NCBI RefSeq assembly: GCF_020991375.1
Contig: NZ_JAJLQZ010000016.1
Location: 50,140 to 114,139, forward strand
Reading direction: 5' to 3'
Source of the DNA: Glycomyces amatae
Lineage (GTDB): Bacteria > Actinomycetota > Actinomycetes > Mycobacteriales > Micromonosporaceae
Length of the DNA: 64,000 nt
Both the position numbers and the translations under genes were made by a program. Shown in pieces: positions 37,023 to 48,015 of this stretch. Below the pieces are notes generated by a model. That model worked only from the letters and a program-made list of their open reading frames with translations. It was not told the DNA's origin and made no database searches. The number at the start of each line of letters is the position of its first letter. Position 1 is the first letter of the stretch.

Positions 37023-38033
37023 ATGTCCGTCCTGACCGACCGCTACACCGCCGAACGCGAAGCCATCGACGCCGGACTGCGGGCCGCCGCGAGCAGGCTC
37101 CCCGCCCCCGCCGCGCGGATCACCGCCTACCACTTCGGATGGACCGACGAGGCCGGCGAGCCCGCGCGGGCGAGCTCGGGGAAGGCCCTGCGGCCGCTGC
37201 TGACGCTCCTGGCCGCCAAGACCGTCTCGGGCGACTGGCGCGCGGCCGTCCCGGCCGCCGTGGCGGTCGAGCTGGTCCACAACTTCTCCCTCATCCACGA
37301 CGACATCATCGACCGCGACAGCCTGCGGCGGCACCGCCCGACGGCGTGGACGGTCTACGGGGTCAACGACGCGATCCTCGTCGGCGACGCCCTGCACGCG
37401 CTCGCGTTCGAGGTGATCGCCGAGGCCGGCGGCGACCGGGCCCCGGCCGCCACGGGCCTGCTGGCGCAGACCGTGCGGGCGCTCATCGAGGGGCAGCTGG
37501 CCGACACCCGCTTCGAGGACCGCGACCAGGTCCCGCTCGACGAGTGCGTGGCCATGTCGGAGGCCAAGACCGCCTCGCTCATGGGCTGCGCGACGGCGCT
37601 GGGCGCCCTGTTCGGCGGCGGCACGCCGCAGCAGGTGGAGGCCCTGCGGGACTTCGGGTGCCGCCTGGGCCTGGCCTTCCAGCACGTGGACGACCTGCTC
37701 GGGATCTGGGGCGACCCGGCCGTCACCGGCAAGGCGGTCTACTCGGACCTGCGCAACCGCAAGAAGTCGCTGCCGGTGACCGCCGCGCTCGGCTCGGGCC
37801 GCCGGGAGGCGGCCGAGCTCGCGCGCCTCTACGGCGCCGAGCGGCTGAGCGACGCCGAACTGCACCGGGCCGCCGAGCTCGTGGAGGTCTGCGGGGGCCG
37901 GGAGGCCAGCCAGAGCGCGGCCGCGTCCCTCACCGAGGCGGCCGCGGGCGTCCTCGTCGCGCAGCACCTCCAGGACACGGCGGTCGAGGAGCTCACCAGC
38001 CTGGCCGCGAGCACGGTCGGCCGGGTCTGGTGA
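37023..38033 (+). CDS. trans-prenyl diphosphate synthase (probably short-chain, farnesyl type)
   Basis: Condenses isopentenyl diphosphate with allylic diphosphates. The 336 residues carry KALRP, the first Asp-rich motif DDIID preceded by FSLIH, and a second DDLLGIWGD. The residue five places before the first motif is Phe, an aromatic that limits chain length, so C15 product is the best guess; C20 is possible. ATG at 37023 follows CAGGGAGG. It follows the encapsulin by 91 bases and overlaps ispH by four bases (GTGA). Polyprenyl synthases are standard neighbours and candidate cargo of family 2B encapsulins; no long disordered N-terminal loading segment is seen here. Confidence 0.9.
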   Translation: MSVLTDRYTAEREAIDAGLRAAASRLPAPAARITAYHFGWTDEAGEPARASSGKALRPLLTLLAAKTVSGDWRAAVPAAVAVELVHNFSLIHDDIIDRDSLRRHRPTAWTVYGVNDAILVGDALHALAFEVIAEAGGDRAPAATGLLAQTVRALIEGQLADTRFEDRDQVPLDECVAMSEAKTASLMGCATALGALFGGGTPQQVEALRDFGCRLGLAFQHVDDLLGIWGDPAVTGKAVYSDLRNRKKSLPVTAALGSGRREAAELARLYGAERLSDAELHRAAELVEVCGGREASQSAAASLTEAAAGVLVAQHLQDTAVEELTSLAASTVGRVW

Positions 38034-38986
38034 CCGCGGTCCGCCGGGTGCTCCTGCCCGCGCCGCGGTCCTTCTGCGCCGGCGTGGAGCGGGCGATCGA
38101 GATCGTGGAGCGGCTCCTGGAGCGGCACGGCCCGCCGGTGTACGTGCGCAACCAGATCGTCCACAACACCCATGTGGTGGCGGACCTGGAGTCGCGGGGC
38201 GCGGTGTTCATCGCCGACCTGGACGAGGTCCCCGAGCACGCCGTGGTGGTCTTCAGCGCCCACGGGGTGGCGCCGGCGGTCGAGCGCGAGGCGGCCGAGC
38301 GGGGCCTGGACGCGGTGGACGCGACCTGCCCGCTGGTGGCGAAGGTCCACGCGGAGGCGAAGCGGGCGGCCGAGGCCGGGGACACGGTGGTCCTCATCGG
38401 GCACGAGGGCCACGAGGAGGTGGTCGGCACGATGGGCGTGGCGCCGGAGCGCACGGTGCTCGTCGAGAGCGCCGAGGCGGTGCCGGCCCTGGAGGTCGCC
38501 GACCCGGCGAAGGTCACGTACCTGAGCCAGACCACGCTGTCGGTGACCGAGGTGGAGCAGATCGCCGCGGCGCTGAAGGAGCGCTTCCCGGGGATCAAGG
38601 GCCAAGGGGCCGAGGACATCTGCTACGCCACCAGCAACCGCCAGGCGGCGGTCGCGGCCGTCGTGCGGGAGGCGGACCTGGTGCTGGTGGTGGGCTCGGC
38701 GAACTCCTCGAACTCGAACCGGCTGGTGGAGTTGGCGGTCGAGGCGGGCGTGGCGGCGCACCTGATCGAGGACGCGGGGCAGCTGGACCGGGCCTGGGTC
38801 GAGGGCGCGCGGACGATAGCGGTGACGGCGGGGGCGTCGGCGCCGCCGGCGCTGGTGGACGAGGTCGTGGCCGCGATCGGCGCGGTGGGGCCGGTGGAGG
38901 TCGTGGAGCGGCCGGTCGCCGAGGAGACCCAGGAGTTCCTGCTCCCGCAGCGCCTGCGGGCCGCGGGCCCGGACCGCGGCCGCTGA
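38030..38986 (+). CDS. ispH: 4-hydroxy-3-methylbut-2-enyl diphosphate reductase
   Basis: Last step of the MEP pathway, yielding isopentenyl and dimethylallyl diphosphate by a [4Fe-4S] enzyme. 318 residues with the three cluster cysteines in PRSFCAGVERAIEIV, DATCPLVAKVH and DICYATSNRQ, plus the His motifs IVHNTHVV and IGHEGHEE. GTG at 38030 overlaps the prenyl synthase stop, so substrate supply and chain elongation are translated together. Actinomycetes commonly carry a second ispH for housekeeping; this copy may serve the terpenoid block. Confidence 0.96.
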   Translation: MTAVRRVLLPAPRSFCAGVERAIEIVERLLERHGPPVYVRNQIVHNTHVVADLESRGAVFIADLDEVPEHAVVVFSAHGVAPAVEREAAERGLDAVDATCPLVAKVHAEAKRAAEAGDTVVLIGHEGHEEVVGTMGVAPERTVLVESAEAVPALEVADPAKVTYLSQTTLSVTEVEQIAAALKERFPGIKGQGAEDICYATSNRQAAVAAVVREADLVLVVGSANSSNSNRLVELAVEAGVAAHLIEDAGQLDRAWVEGARTIAVTAGASAPPALVDEVVAAIGAVGPVEVVERPVAEETQEFLLPQRLRAAGPDRGR

Positions 38987-39035
38987 GCGGTCGCCGCCGG
39001 GGGCGTTCGCGGCCCCGGGGACGACGGAGGGCGAG

Positions 39036-39064
39036 GGCCCGGCCGCGCGGTGCGCGGCCGGGCC
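39036..39064. terminator. hairpin between ispH and hydrolase genes
   Basis: GGCCCGGCCGCGC (39036-39048) and GCGCGGCCGGGCC (39052-39064) form a perfect 13-bp stem with a 3-base loop, lying between convergent stops. Confidence 0.7.
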
Positions 39065-39085
39065 GCTCCTGTCTCCCGGTCGGGC

Positions 39086-40210
39086 TTACGGGTTGTGGAA
39101 GACCAGCTCGGGCCAGTCCTCGCCCGGTCCTTCGAGGACCGGGGCGTCCTCGCCGCGCAGGTGCTCGCCGACGAACCCGGTCACGAGCGCCCGGGAGACC
39201 TCGTCGCTGCGGAAGCCGTCGAGCTCGTCCTGGTTCACGCCGAGCTGCTCGCCGAGGGGGCCGAAGTCGGTCAGGGAGCTGTGGCCGGTGCCGTCCACGG
39301 TGATCCACCGCTTCCAGCCGCGGAGCTTCTTCCAGGCCTTGTCCCAGGTCTTGTCCTCGCCGGGCTGCCCGTGGACCTCGGCGCCGACCATCATGAACGG
39401 CTTGTCGAGCTTGTGCGGGTCGAGCGCGAAGAAGGTGCCGTCGAGGTTGAACCCGGCGTCGAAGCGGTCGTCGGCGAGCATCGCGCGGTGGCTGGAGGCG
39501 CCGCCGATCGAGTGGCCGCCCACGGCGATCCGGTCCTGGTCGATGACTCCCGCGTCCTCCCAGGCGGCGTCGTCGCCGGTGAGCTCGTCGAGCACGAACG
39601 ACAGGTCCTCGGCGCGGTTGGGGACGACCGAGTCGATGTCGTCGGTGGTGCAGGCGAGGCACTCGGTGGTGCGGCCGTCGGGGAAGGTGATCGGGGCCTC
39701 GTGGTTGTGGCCCACGGCCGCGACGGCGTAGCCGCGGCTCGCGAGCTCCTCGGCCATGCCGGTGAGCGTGGCCCGCGGGAACGAGAAGCCGGGCGAGAGC
39801 ACCACGAGCGGCAGCGTCCCGTCGTCGGCGAGCGGCTCGGCTCCGGTCACCGAGTTCGTCCCGATCGACGCGAGGACCTCGCCGGGGAACTGCAGCTGCT
39901 CGCCGAAGAGCGTGCCCTCCGCGAGGGTCATGTACGGCGCGGTCGCGCCCTCGGCCTGGTCGGTCGGGTACCACATGGTGACCATGAGCTCCCGGTCCAT
40001 GTCGGGGGCCCACAGGTCGGGTCGGCCCTCGTCGACGAGGTGGAGCTGCACGGTGCCGGTAGCGTACTCGCCGCCCGGCGCCGGGACGGCCGGCGCCTGC
40101 GGCGCGGGGTCGAGGGGGGTCTCGGCGTTCGCGGCGGGGACCGCGAAGGCCCCGGCGGCGACCGCTGCGGCGGTCGCGGCGAGCAGGGCTCGTCTGAGGT
40201 GGCGGTGCAC
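39086..40210 (-). CDS. secreted alpha/beta-hydrolase (PAF-acetylhydrolase/lipase-like), copy A
   Basis: 374 residues with a signal peptide (HRHLRRALLAATAAAVAAGAF, cut near ANA-ET) and an alpha/beta-hydrolase domain: VTMWYPTDQ, LVVLSPGFSF, VAAVGHNHE (oxyanion/cap side), nucleophile elbow GGHSIGGASSH and a C-terminal catalytic His in GTGHSSLTDF. A CLAC pair lies before the elbow. It resembles platelet-activating-factor acetylhydrolase/cutinase-like secreted esterases; substrate unknown. Tandem paralogue of the next gene, ending in the same VFHNP sequence. Confidence 0.85.
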   Translation of the reverse strand: MHRHLRRALLAATAAAVAAGAFAVPAANAETPLDPAPQAPAVPAPGGEYATGTVQLHLVDEGRPDLWAPDMDRELMVTMWYPTDQAEGATAPYMTLAEGTLFGEQLQFPGEVLASIGTNSVTGAEPLADDGTLPLVVLSPGFSFPRATLTGMAEELASRGYAVAAVGHNHEAPITFPDGRTTECLACTTDDIDSVVPNRAEDLSFVLDELTGDDAAWEDAGVIDQDRIAVGGHSIGGASSHRAMLADDRFDAGFNLDGTFFALDPHKLDKPFMMVGAEVHGQPGEDKTWDKAWKKLRGWKRWITVDGTGHSSLTDFGPLGEQLGVNQDELDGFRSDEVSRALVTGFVGEHLRGEDAPVLEGPGEDWPELVFHNP

Positions 40211-40341
40211 GATGGACTCCTGTTGTGGTCGTTGCTGATCGGTTCGGTCTCGGCGCGGGCCGGAACGCTTTCCACGGTAGGGAGCGGGACGCGCGGCCGC
40301 TGCTCACTTTCGGCCGGTTCGCGGGGTGTCTTTCGTCAGGT

Positions 40342-40376
40342 GCGGGCCCGGCCGCGCGCGGCGCGGCCGGGCCCGC
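40342..40376 (-). terminator. hairpin after hydrolase copy B
   Basis: GCGGGCCCGGCCGCGC (40342-40357) and its exact complement (40361-40376), 16-bp stem, 3-base loop, 17 bases after the stop of copy B. Shares its 13-bp core with the hairpin after copy A, so the duplication included the terminator. Confidence 0.8.
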
Positions 40377-40393
40377 GGGTTCGCGGCGGAGCC

Positions 40394-41506
40394 TTACGGG
40401 TTGTGGAAGACGACCTCGGGCCAGGCGTCGCTGGGGCCGTCCAGGAGCGGGGCGTCGCAGCCGCGCAGCTCCTGGTCGACGAACGCGGCGACGTAGGCGC
40501 GGGTCAGGTCGACCGCGCGGGCGCCGGTCATCTCCTGGGTGGGGATGCCGAGGTCGTCGGCGATCGGCGCGAGGTCGGTGAAGGAGCTGTGGGTGGTCTG
40601 CTCGACCTGGATCCAGCGCCTCCAGTCCGACATCTGCTCCCAGGCGGCCGGCCAGTTGTTGTCCTCGGCGCCGGGGACGCCGTTCTCGGCGTTGCCGACG
40701 AGCAGGAACGGCACGTCGACCGGCGCGTCGGCGGCGTCGTGCAGCTTGCCGTCGAGGTTGAACCCGGCGTCGAAGCGGTCGTCGGTCTGGACCGCGGTGT
40801 GGGCGCTGGAGCCGCCCATGGAGTGGCCGCCGGCGACGACGCGGTGGCGGTCCAAGTGGCGGCCCCACTCTGAGCCGCGGGCGGTGAGCTCGTCGAGCGC
40901 GAAGGAGAAGTCCGCGGCCCGGTCGGTGGTCACGTCGAACCCGTCGGGTCCGGTCGGGCAGGCGAGGCACGGGTTGGTCTCGCCGCCGGGGAGGCTCATC
41001 GGGGCCTCGTAGTTGTGGCCGAGGGCCGCGACGGCGTAGCCGCGGCTCGCGAGCTCCTCCGCGAGGCCGGTCAGGGTGGCGCGCGGGAAGCTCCATCCGG
41101 GAGAGAGCATGACCAGCGGCAGCTTGCCGCGCACCGGGTCGGCCTCGGCGACCGCGTTGGTGGCGACCGCGGCGAAGTAGTCCTCGGGCGCGTCGATGCC
41201 GAGCTGGTCGACGAAGACGGCCGACTCCTCGGCGGTCATGTACGGCGCGGCCTCGCCGCGGTCCCGGGTCGGGTACCACATGGTGACCATGAGCTGCCGG
41301 TCCTCTTCGGGGAACCAGGGGTCGGCGCGGTCCTCGTCGACCATGTGGAGGGTGGTGGCGCCGACGCGGTAGGGGCCGGTGGGCTCCGCCAGGGCGAACG
41401 AGGCGGCCTCCGGTCCGGCGGTCTCGGCCTGCGCGCTCGGCAGCGCGACGGCGCCGAGGCCGGCGGCGGCCGCCACGGCCGTCGCGCCGATCAGCGTGCG
41501 TCTCAT
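40394..41506 (-). CDS. secreted alpha/beta-hydrolase (PAF-acetylhydrolase/lipase-like), copy B
   Basis: 370 residues; signal peptide RRTLIGATAVAAAAGLGAVAL with likely cut after AQA. Same domain plan as copy A: VTMWYPTRD, LVMLSPGWSF, ALGHNYEAP, CLAC, elbow GGHSMGGSSAH, TTHSSFTDL, end VVFHNP. ATG at 41506. The two genes clearly arose by tandem duplication and have diverged in their middle parts, so they may act on different substrates. Confidence 0.85.
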   Translation of the reverse strand: MRRTLIGATAVAAAAGLGAVALPSAQAETAGPEAASFALAEPTGPYRVGATTLHMVDEDRADPWFPEEDRQLMVTMWYPTRDRGEAAPYMTAEESAVFVDQLGIDAPEDYFAAVATNAVAEADPVRGKLPLVMLSPGWSFPRATLTGLAEELASRGYAVAALGHNYEAPMSLPGGETNPCLACPTGPDGFDVTTDRAADFSFALDELTARGSEWGRHLDRHRVVAGGHSMGGSSAHTAVQTDDRFDAGFNLDGKLHDAADAPVDVPFLLVGNAENGVPGAEDNNWPAAWEQMSDWRRWIQVEQTTHSSFTDLAPIADDLGIPTQEMTGARAVDLTRAYVAAFVDQELRGCDAPLLDGPSDAWPEVVFHNP

Positions 41507-41649
41507 CGTGCGTTGCAAGGTGGTTCCAATCGGTCGGGGTGCGGCCCGTGCGGCCGCTTCCCCAACTCTGGAACGCGGAACCCTCGCCGCCCTGGGTATC
41601 TCGGCCGGTTCGGGTAGGTCTTTCGACCTATTCTCGGTGTGTCCGTTCC

Positions 41650-43836
<2,187 letters not shown>

Positions 43837-43858
43837 GGGGCGAGTGTCCCCGCAGGTC

Positions 43859-43896
43859 GTTACGTCGCCACGTGGTCGGTGTTTCGAGGATGCTAA
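43859..43896 (-). promoter_or_regulatory. GlnR-like operator of nasA
   Basis: GTTAC-N17-GTTTC-N6-GCTAA, identical in sequence blocks and spacing to 31386-31423. It sits between the narK terminator and the nasA start, 23 bases from the latter. Confidence 0.65.
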
Positions 43897-43898
43897 GC

Positions 43899-43933
43899 GG
43901 CCCGCAATCACCGCTCGGCGGCGATTGCGGGCC
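43899..43933 (-). terminator. hairpin after narK
   Basis: GGCCCGCAATC (43899-43909) pairs perfectly with GATTGCGGGCC (43923-43933), 15 bases after the narK stop and directly next to the nasA operator, so nasA has its own promoter. Confidence 0.8.
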
Positions 43934-43948
43934 GGCGCTGATCGAAGG

Positions 43949-45364
43949 TCAGACCTTCGCGTAGGCGAGGCTGGGGGCCTTGGCGACCAGGACGGTGCGC
44001 TGGTAGCACCACCAGTTGAGGACCAGGAAGACCCCGTAGGCGCCGACGAACGCCCACATCGCCGGGACGACCGAGCCGGTCTGCTCGTTGGCGATGCGGA
44101 AGCCCTGGTTGATGAGGAACCCGCCGAACGCGCCGATGGCGGAGATCCAGCCGAGCGCGGCGGCGGTGATCTTCTTGGCCTGGAGGACCCCGGCCTCGTC
44201 GGCGCGGCCTCCGGCCGCGGCGGCGGCCTCGGCCTGGAAGATCGCCGGGATCGACCGGTACGTGGACCCGTTGGCGACGCCGCTCATCGTGAACAGCAGC
44301 ATGAACGAGCCGAAGAACAGCGGGAACGAGGCGGCGTTGATGCCCCAGACGGCGCCCATGGCGCCGACGGCCATGAGGGCGAACGCGAGGCTGGTGATGG
44401 GCGCGCCTGCGAGCCGGTCGGCGAACCAGCCGCCGAGCGGGCGGGCGAGGGAGCCCACGAGCGGGCCGAGCGCGGCGATCCACAATGCGTTGAAGTCGGG
44501 GAACGAGATCTTGATGACCAGCGGGAACGCGAACGAGTAGCCGATGAAGGACCCGAACGTGCCGATGTAGAGGACGCTCATGATCCAGGTGTGGCGGCGC
44601 GCCAGCGCCGGGACCTGCTCGCGCAGGGGCGTTCGCGCGACCGCGAGGTTGTCCATGGCCCGCCAGGCCATGACCGCGGCGAACACCGCGAGCACGAGCC
44701 ACAGCAGGGGCACGTTGTGCAGGTAGAAGGCGCTGCCCGCGTCGGTCGCGCCCTGCGAGGTGCCGAGGACGGCGACGCCGATGACCAGGGGGCCGGCGAA
44801 CTGGACGGCCGAGACGCCGATGTTGCCGCCCGCGGCGTTGACGCCGAGGGCCGCGCCCCGGTGGCGCTCCGGGTAGAAGTAGGAGATGTTCGCCATGGAG
44901 GACGCGAAGTTGCCGCCGCCGAACCCGGCCGCGACGCCCGCGGCGACGAACATCCAGTACGGGGTGCCGGGGGTCATGACGCAGTAGGCCAGGAGCGCGG
45001 TGGGCAGGACCAGTAGTGCGGCGGAGATGACGGTCCAGTTCCGGCCGCCGAACAGGGCCACGGCGGCCGTGTAGGGGATGCGCAGGAACGCGCCGACGAG
45101 GTTGGGGACGGCGGTGAGCCAGAACAGCTGGCTGGTGGTGAAGCCGTAGCCCGCGGCCGCCAGGTAGGGGGTGATGATGCTGAACATCGTCCACACCGAG
45201 AAGCCGAGGTGCTCGGCGAGCACCGACCAGGCCAGGTTCCGCCTCGCGATCCTGCGGCCGGTGGAGCGCCAGAACGCCTCGTCGTCGGGCCGCCAGTCGT
45301 CGATCCAGCCCTTGCGGGCGCCGGTCGGCCGCGGCGGCGCCGCTGAAATCGGTGTCGCTGTCAT
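43949..45364 (-). CDS. narK: nitrate/nitrite transporter (MFS, NarK/NasA type)
   Basis: Twelve-helix importer of nitrate, 471 residues. Family signatures are visible: FGGGNFASSMANISYFYPE (nitrate signature 1), NAAGGNIGVSAVQF (signature 2 type) and LGPLVGSLARPLGGWFADRL (MFS loop). Supplies the assimilatory nitrate reductase encoded next. ATG at 45364. Hydrophobic throughout except a short Pro-rich N-terminus. A weak GTTAC/GTGAAAG sequence lies near 45442 but does not match the GlnR spacing of the other two promoters. Confidence 0.95.
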   Translation of the reverse strand: MTATPISAAPPRPTGARKGWIDDWRPDDEAFWRSTGRRIARRNLAWSVLAEHLGFSVWTMFSIITPYLAAAGYGFTTSQLFWLTAVPNLVGAFLRIPYTAAVALFGGRNWTVISAALLVLPTALLAYCVMTPGTPYWMFVAAGVAAGFGGGNFASSMANISYFYPERHRGAALGVNAAGGNIGVSAVQFAGPLVIGVAVLGTSQGATDAGSAFYLHNVPLLWLVLAVFAAVMAWRAMDNLAVARTPLREQVPALARRHTWIMSVLYIGTFGSFIGYSFAFPLVIKISFPDFNALWIAALGPLVGSLARPLGGWFADRLAGAPITSLAFALMAVGAMGAVWGINAASFPLFFGSFMLLFTMSGVANGSTYRSIPAIFQAEAAAAAGGRADEAGVLQAKKITAAALGWISAIGAFGGFLINQGFRIANEQTGSVVPAMWAFVGAYGVFLVLNWWCYQRTVLVAKAPSLAYAKV

Positions 45365-45660
45365 GGCCCCACCCTCGGGCAGCGGCGTTGCCTGGACGTG
45401 CGCCGCCTGTGCCGGCGCCGTGAAGTTCGGCGCACGGTCCTGTTACGGACGGTGTGAAAGGGGCGACCCGCGGCCGGGTGCGAGAAGGGGACCGCCGCCG
45501 GGCATGAGCGATGCTCGCGCCCCGGAACCGTCGCACCCCTGGGGCACGCTTGAACCGGGGGGCCCTGCGAACGCCCGATTTGCCGGGAACCGCCGTTCAC
45601 GTTCGCCGCCGCCCGGCCGAGAAGCCGGTCACATCGCACAATGGCCTAGCGTTAGCGTCT

Positions 45661-46578
45661 ATGGACGCCGCCATCGAGGTCGCCGACCTCCGCAAGACCT
45701 ACCGCGGCCGCAGGACCGGTGAGATCCGGGCGGTCGACGGGGTGAGCTTCCGCGTCGAGCGCGGCGAGTTCTTCGGCATCCTCGGCCCCAACGGGGCCGG
45801 GAAGACCACCACCCTCGAGATCGTCGAGGGCCTGCGCCGGCCCGACTCCGGGACCGTGCGCCTGCTCGGCGCGTCCCCGTGGCCGCACTCCCCCGAGCTG
45901 ACCGGCCGCGTCGGCGTGCAGCTCCAGGCCTCGGCGTTCTTCGAGTTCCTCAGCGCGAAGGAGCAGATCGAGACGTTCGCCGAGCTCTACGGCGCGACCC
46001 GGGACCGCGCCGCCGAGATGCTCGAACTGGTCGGCCTCGCCGAGCACGCGAACGTGCGGTGCGAGAAGCTCTCCGGCGGCCAGCAGCAGCGCCTGTCGAT
46101 CGCCTGCGCGCTCGTCGGCGACCCCGAGCTGGTGTTCCTCGACGAGCCCACCGCCGCCCTCGACCCGCAGGCGCGGCGCAACCTCTGGGACCTCATGCGC
46201 GCCATCAACGCCGAGGGCCGCACCGTGGTCCTGACCACGCACTACATGGAAGAGGCCGAGGCGCTCTGCGACCGGGTGGCCATCATGGACGCCGGGAGGA
46301 TCAAGGCCGTCGACTCCCCCGCCGGGTTCGTCAAGGGCCTCGACGCGCCCACGCGCGTCACCGTCGCGGCCGGGCAGCTCACCGACGAGCGCGTCAAGGA
46401 GCTCGCCGCCGGGGAGGCGGTCACCGCGGACGGGGCGGCCGTGGTCTTCGAGACCCGCGACCCGCGGAAGCTCCTGACGGCCCTCGCGTCCGACGGGGCC
46501 CTGGAGGGCCTCGCGGTGCGCACGGCGAACCTCGAGGACGTGTTCCTGCACGTGACCGGACGGGAGTGGCGCGCATGA
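45661..46578 (+). CDS. ABC-2 exporter ATP-binding protein
   Basis: 305 residues: Walker A GPNGAGKTTT, Q-loop, signature LSGGQQQRLSI, Walker B LVFLDEPTAALDP, switch TTHYM, then a drug-resistance-type C-terminal domain ending LEDVFLHVTGREW. This is the DrrA/CcmA-like family exporting lipids, antibiotics or peptides. The ATG has no Shine-Dalgarno; TAGCGT repeats at 45647-45658 may act as -10 of a leaderless mRNA. Overlaps the permease by four bases. Confidence 0.92.
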   Translation: MDAAIEVADLRKTYRGRRTGEIRAVDGVSFRVERGEFFGILGPNGAGKTTTLEIVEGLRRPDSGTVRLLGASPWPHSPELTGRVGVQLQASAFFEFLSAKEQIETFAELYGATRDRAAEMLELVGLAEHANVRCEKLSGGQQQRLSIACALVGDPELVFLDEPTAALDPQARRNLWDLMRAINAEGRTVVLTTHYMEEAEALCDRVAIMDAGRIKAVDSPAGFVKGLDAPTRVTVAAGQLTDERVKELAAGEAVTADGAAVVFETRDPRKLLTALASDGALEGLAVRTANLEDVFLHVTGREWRA

Positions 46579-47678
46579 GCCTCGACACCGAGACGACGCC
46601 GCGGGCGCGCGTGGGCGCGCCGCGCGGCAAGGCGTTCCTGAGCCTGTTCAAGGCCCTGGGCCGCGGCTGGCTGCGCGACCGCAGCCAGGTGTTCTTCACG
46701 ATCCTGCTGCCGCTGATGTTCATGGTCCTGCTGTCGAGCGTGTTCGGCTCCACCGGGGGTTCGACCCCGCGGGTCCTGGCCGTGGGCGAGGTGCCGGTGC
46801 TCGAGGGCGCCGACCCCGACGACGTGGCGGTCGCCGCGGCCGCCGACCTGGACGAGGCGCTGGCGCTGCTGCGCGAGGGCGAGGCGGACGCCGCGGTGGT
46901 CCAGGACGGCGAGCGGGTGCTGATCTACCCGTCGCCGACGAGTTCGACCTCGGGCGCGATCGCCGCGGGCGAGATCTCGGCGCTGGTCGACGACGTGAAC
47001 GTCGAGGTCCTCTCGGCGGCGGCCCCCGGCGAGCCGGTGCTGACCGCCGAGGTCGAGGAGGCCGACGGCGGGGCGCTGCGGCCCATCCAGTACCTGGCGC
47101 CGGGCATCCTGGCGTGGGGCATCGCGATCTCGGGCGTGTTCGGCGCGGCCGGCACGATCGTGGACTGGAAGCGCGACAAGCTGCTGCGGCGGCTGCGGCT
47201 GACGCCGGCGTCGGTGTCGACGTTCCTGGGCGCGAAGGTCTCGGTGAACCTGGTGGTGGCGCTGGGGCAGACCGCGGTGTTCCTGGCGGTGGCGGCCCTG
47301 GTGTTCGGGCTGGAGCTGTCGGCGTGGACGTGGTTCGCGGCGCCGCTGGTGCTGCTGGGGACGCTCGCGTTCCTGGCGATCGGGGTGGTCATCGGCGGGA
47401 TCGCGCAGACCGGACCGGGCGCGGCGGGGCTGAGCAACCTGGTGACGATGCCGATGGCGTTCGTGTCGGGCGCGTTCTGGCCGCTCGCGCTGTCGCCGGA
47501 GTGGGTGCAGTGGCTGTCGTACCTGTCGCCGATGCGGTACCTCAACGAGGCGTTGCAGGCGGTGGTGGTCTACGGCGAGCCGCCGGGCGCGGTCCTGCCG
47601 CAGATCGGCTTCCTCGCGGTCTTCGCGGCGGTGGTCGCGGCCGTGTCGTGGAAGACCTTCAGGTTCGACGAGCTCTGA
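46575..47678 (+). CDS. ABC-2 exporter permease
   Basis: 367 residues: one N-terminal membrane helix (FFTILLPLMFMVLLSSVF), a large outer domain (about 55-165), then five helices with the ABC-2 pattern (YLAPGILAWGIAISGVFGA, ATFR-like TIVDWKRDKLLRRLRLTP, SNLVTMPMAFVSGAFWPL). ATG overlaps the ATPase stop as ATGA. The substrate is unknown; no regulator is adjacent. Confidence 0.92.
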   Translation: MSLDTETTPRARVGAPRGKAFLSLFKALGRGWLRDRSQVFFTILLPLMFMVLLSSVFGSTGGSTPRVLAVGEVPVLEGADPDDVAVAAAADLDEALALLREGEADAAVVQDGERVLIYPSPTSSTSGAIAAGEISALVDDVNVEVLSAAAPGEPVLTAEVEEADGGALRPIQYLAPGILAWGIAISGVFGAAGTIVDWKRDKLLRRLRLTPASVSTFLGAKVSVNLVVALGQTAVFLAVAALVFGLELSAWTWFAAPLVLLGTLAFLAIGVVIGGIAQTGPGAAGLSNLVTMPMAFVSGAFWPLALSPEWVQWLSYLSPMRYLNEALQAVVVYGEPPGAVLPQIGFLAVFAAVVAAVSWKTFRFDEL

Positions 47679-47731
47679 GCGTGTCGCGACCTGGAGAGCG
47701 GGTCGCGCCCTCCCGCCTCCCCGCAGCGTTC

Positions 47732-48010
47732 ATGCGCGCCCTTCGAGGCATGGCGATGGGGAACGAGATCGACCTCGATCGAGCCGAGTGGGCCGTGCGA
47801 GAGCACTTCGAGCCCGGGGTCCGCCTCATCGAGCCCGATGCCGCAGTGTTCGATCGCGCATGGAAGCCGCGCCACGGCCTCAGCGCCTACGATGCGCTCC
47901 ATGCGGCGATCGCGGAGCGGCTCGGCCATCCGCTGCCCGCTTCCGATGCCCGCATGGAGGCTTCAGGAGCGGCACACCGCGAGATCAAGGTGCTTCGCTC
48001 CGGCGAATAG
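47732..48010 (+). pseudogene. truncated PIN-domain (VapC-like) toxin remnant
   Basis: The 92-residue frame matches only the C-terminal half of VapC toxins: FDRAWKPRHGLSAYDALHAAIAERLGHPLPASDARM (given as known family pattern, WxxAxx-SAYDAxYxALAE-TxDxRL). The N-terminal PIN part with its first Asp and central Glu is missing, and no antitoxin precedes it; 50 bases separate it from the ABC permease. Base composition is lower in GC than the flanks. Most likely a decayed toxin-antitoxin locus. Confidence 0.6.
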
Positions 48011-48015
48011 GAGTA

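Noticed and set aside
45442..45468. Possible third GlnR-like site upstream of narK (GTTAC then GTGAAAG)
   Set aside because: The second block is two to three bases off the 6-base spacing and no GTTTC or GCTAA block follows, so it does not match the two clear sites.
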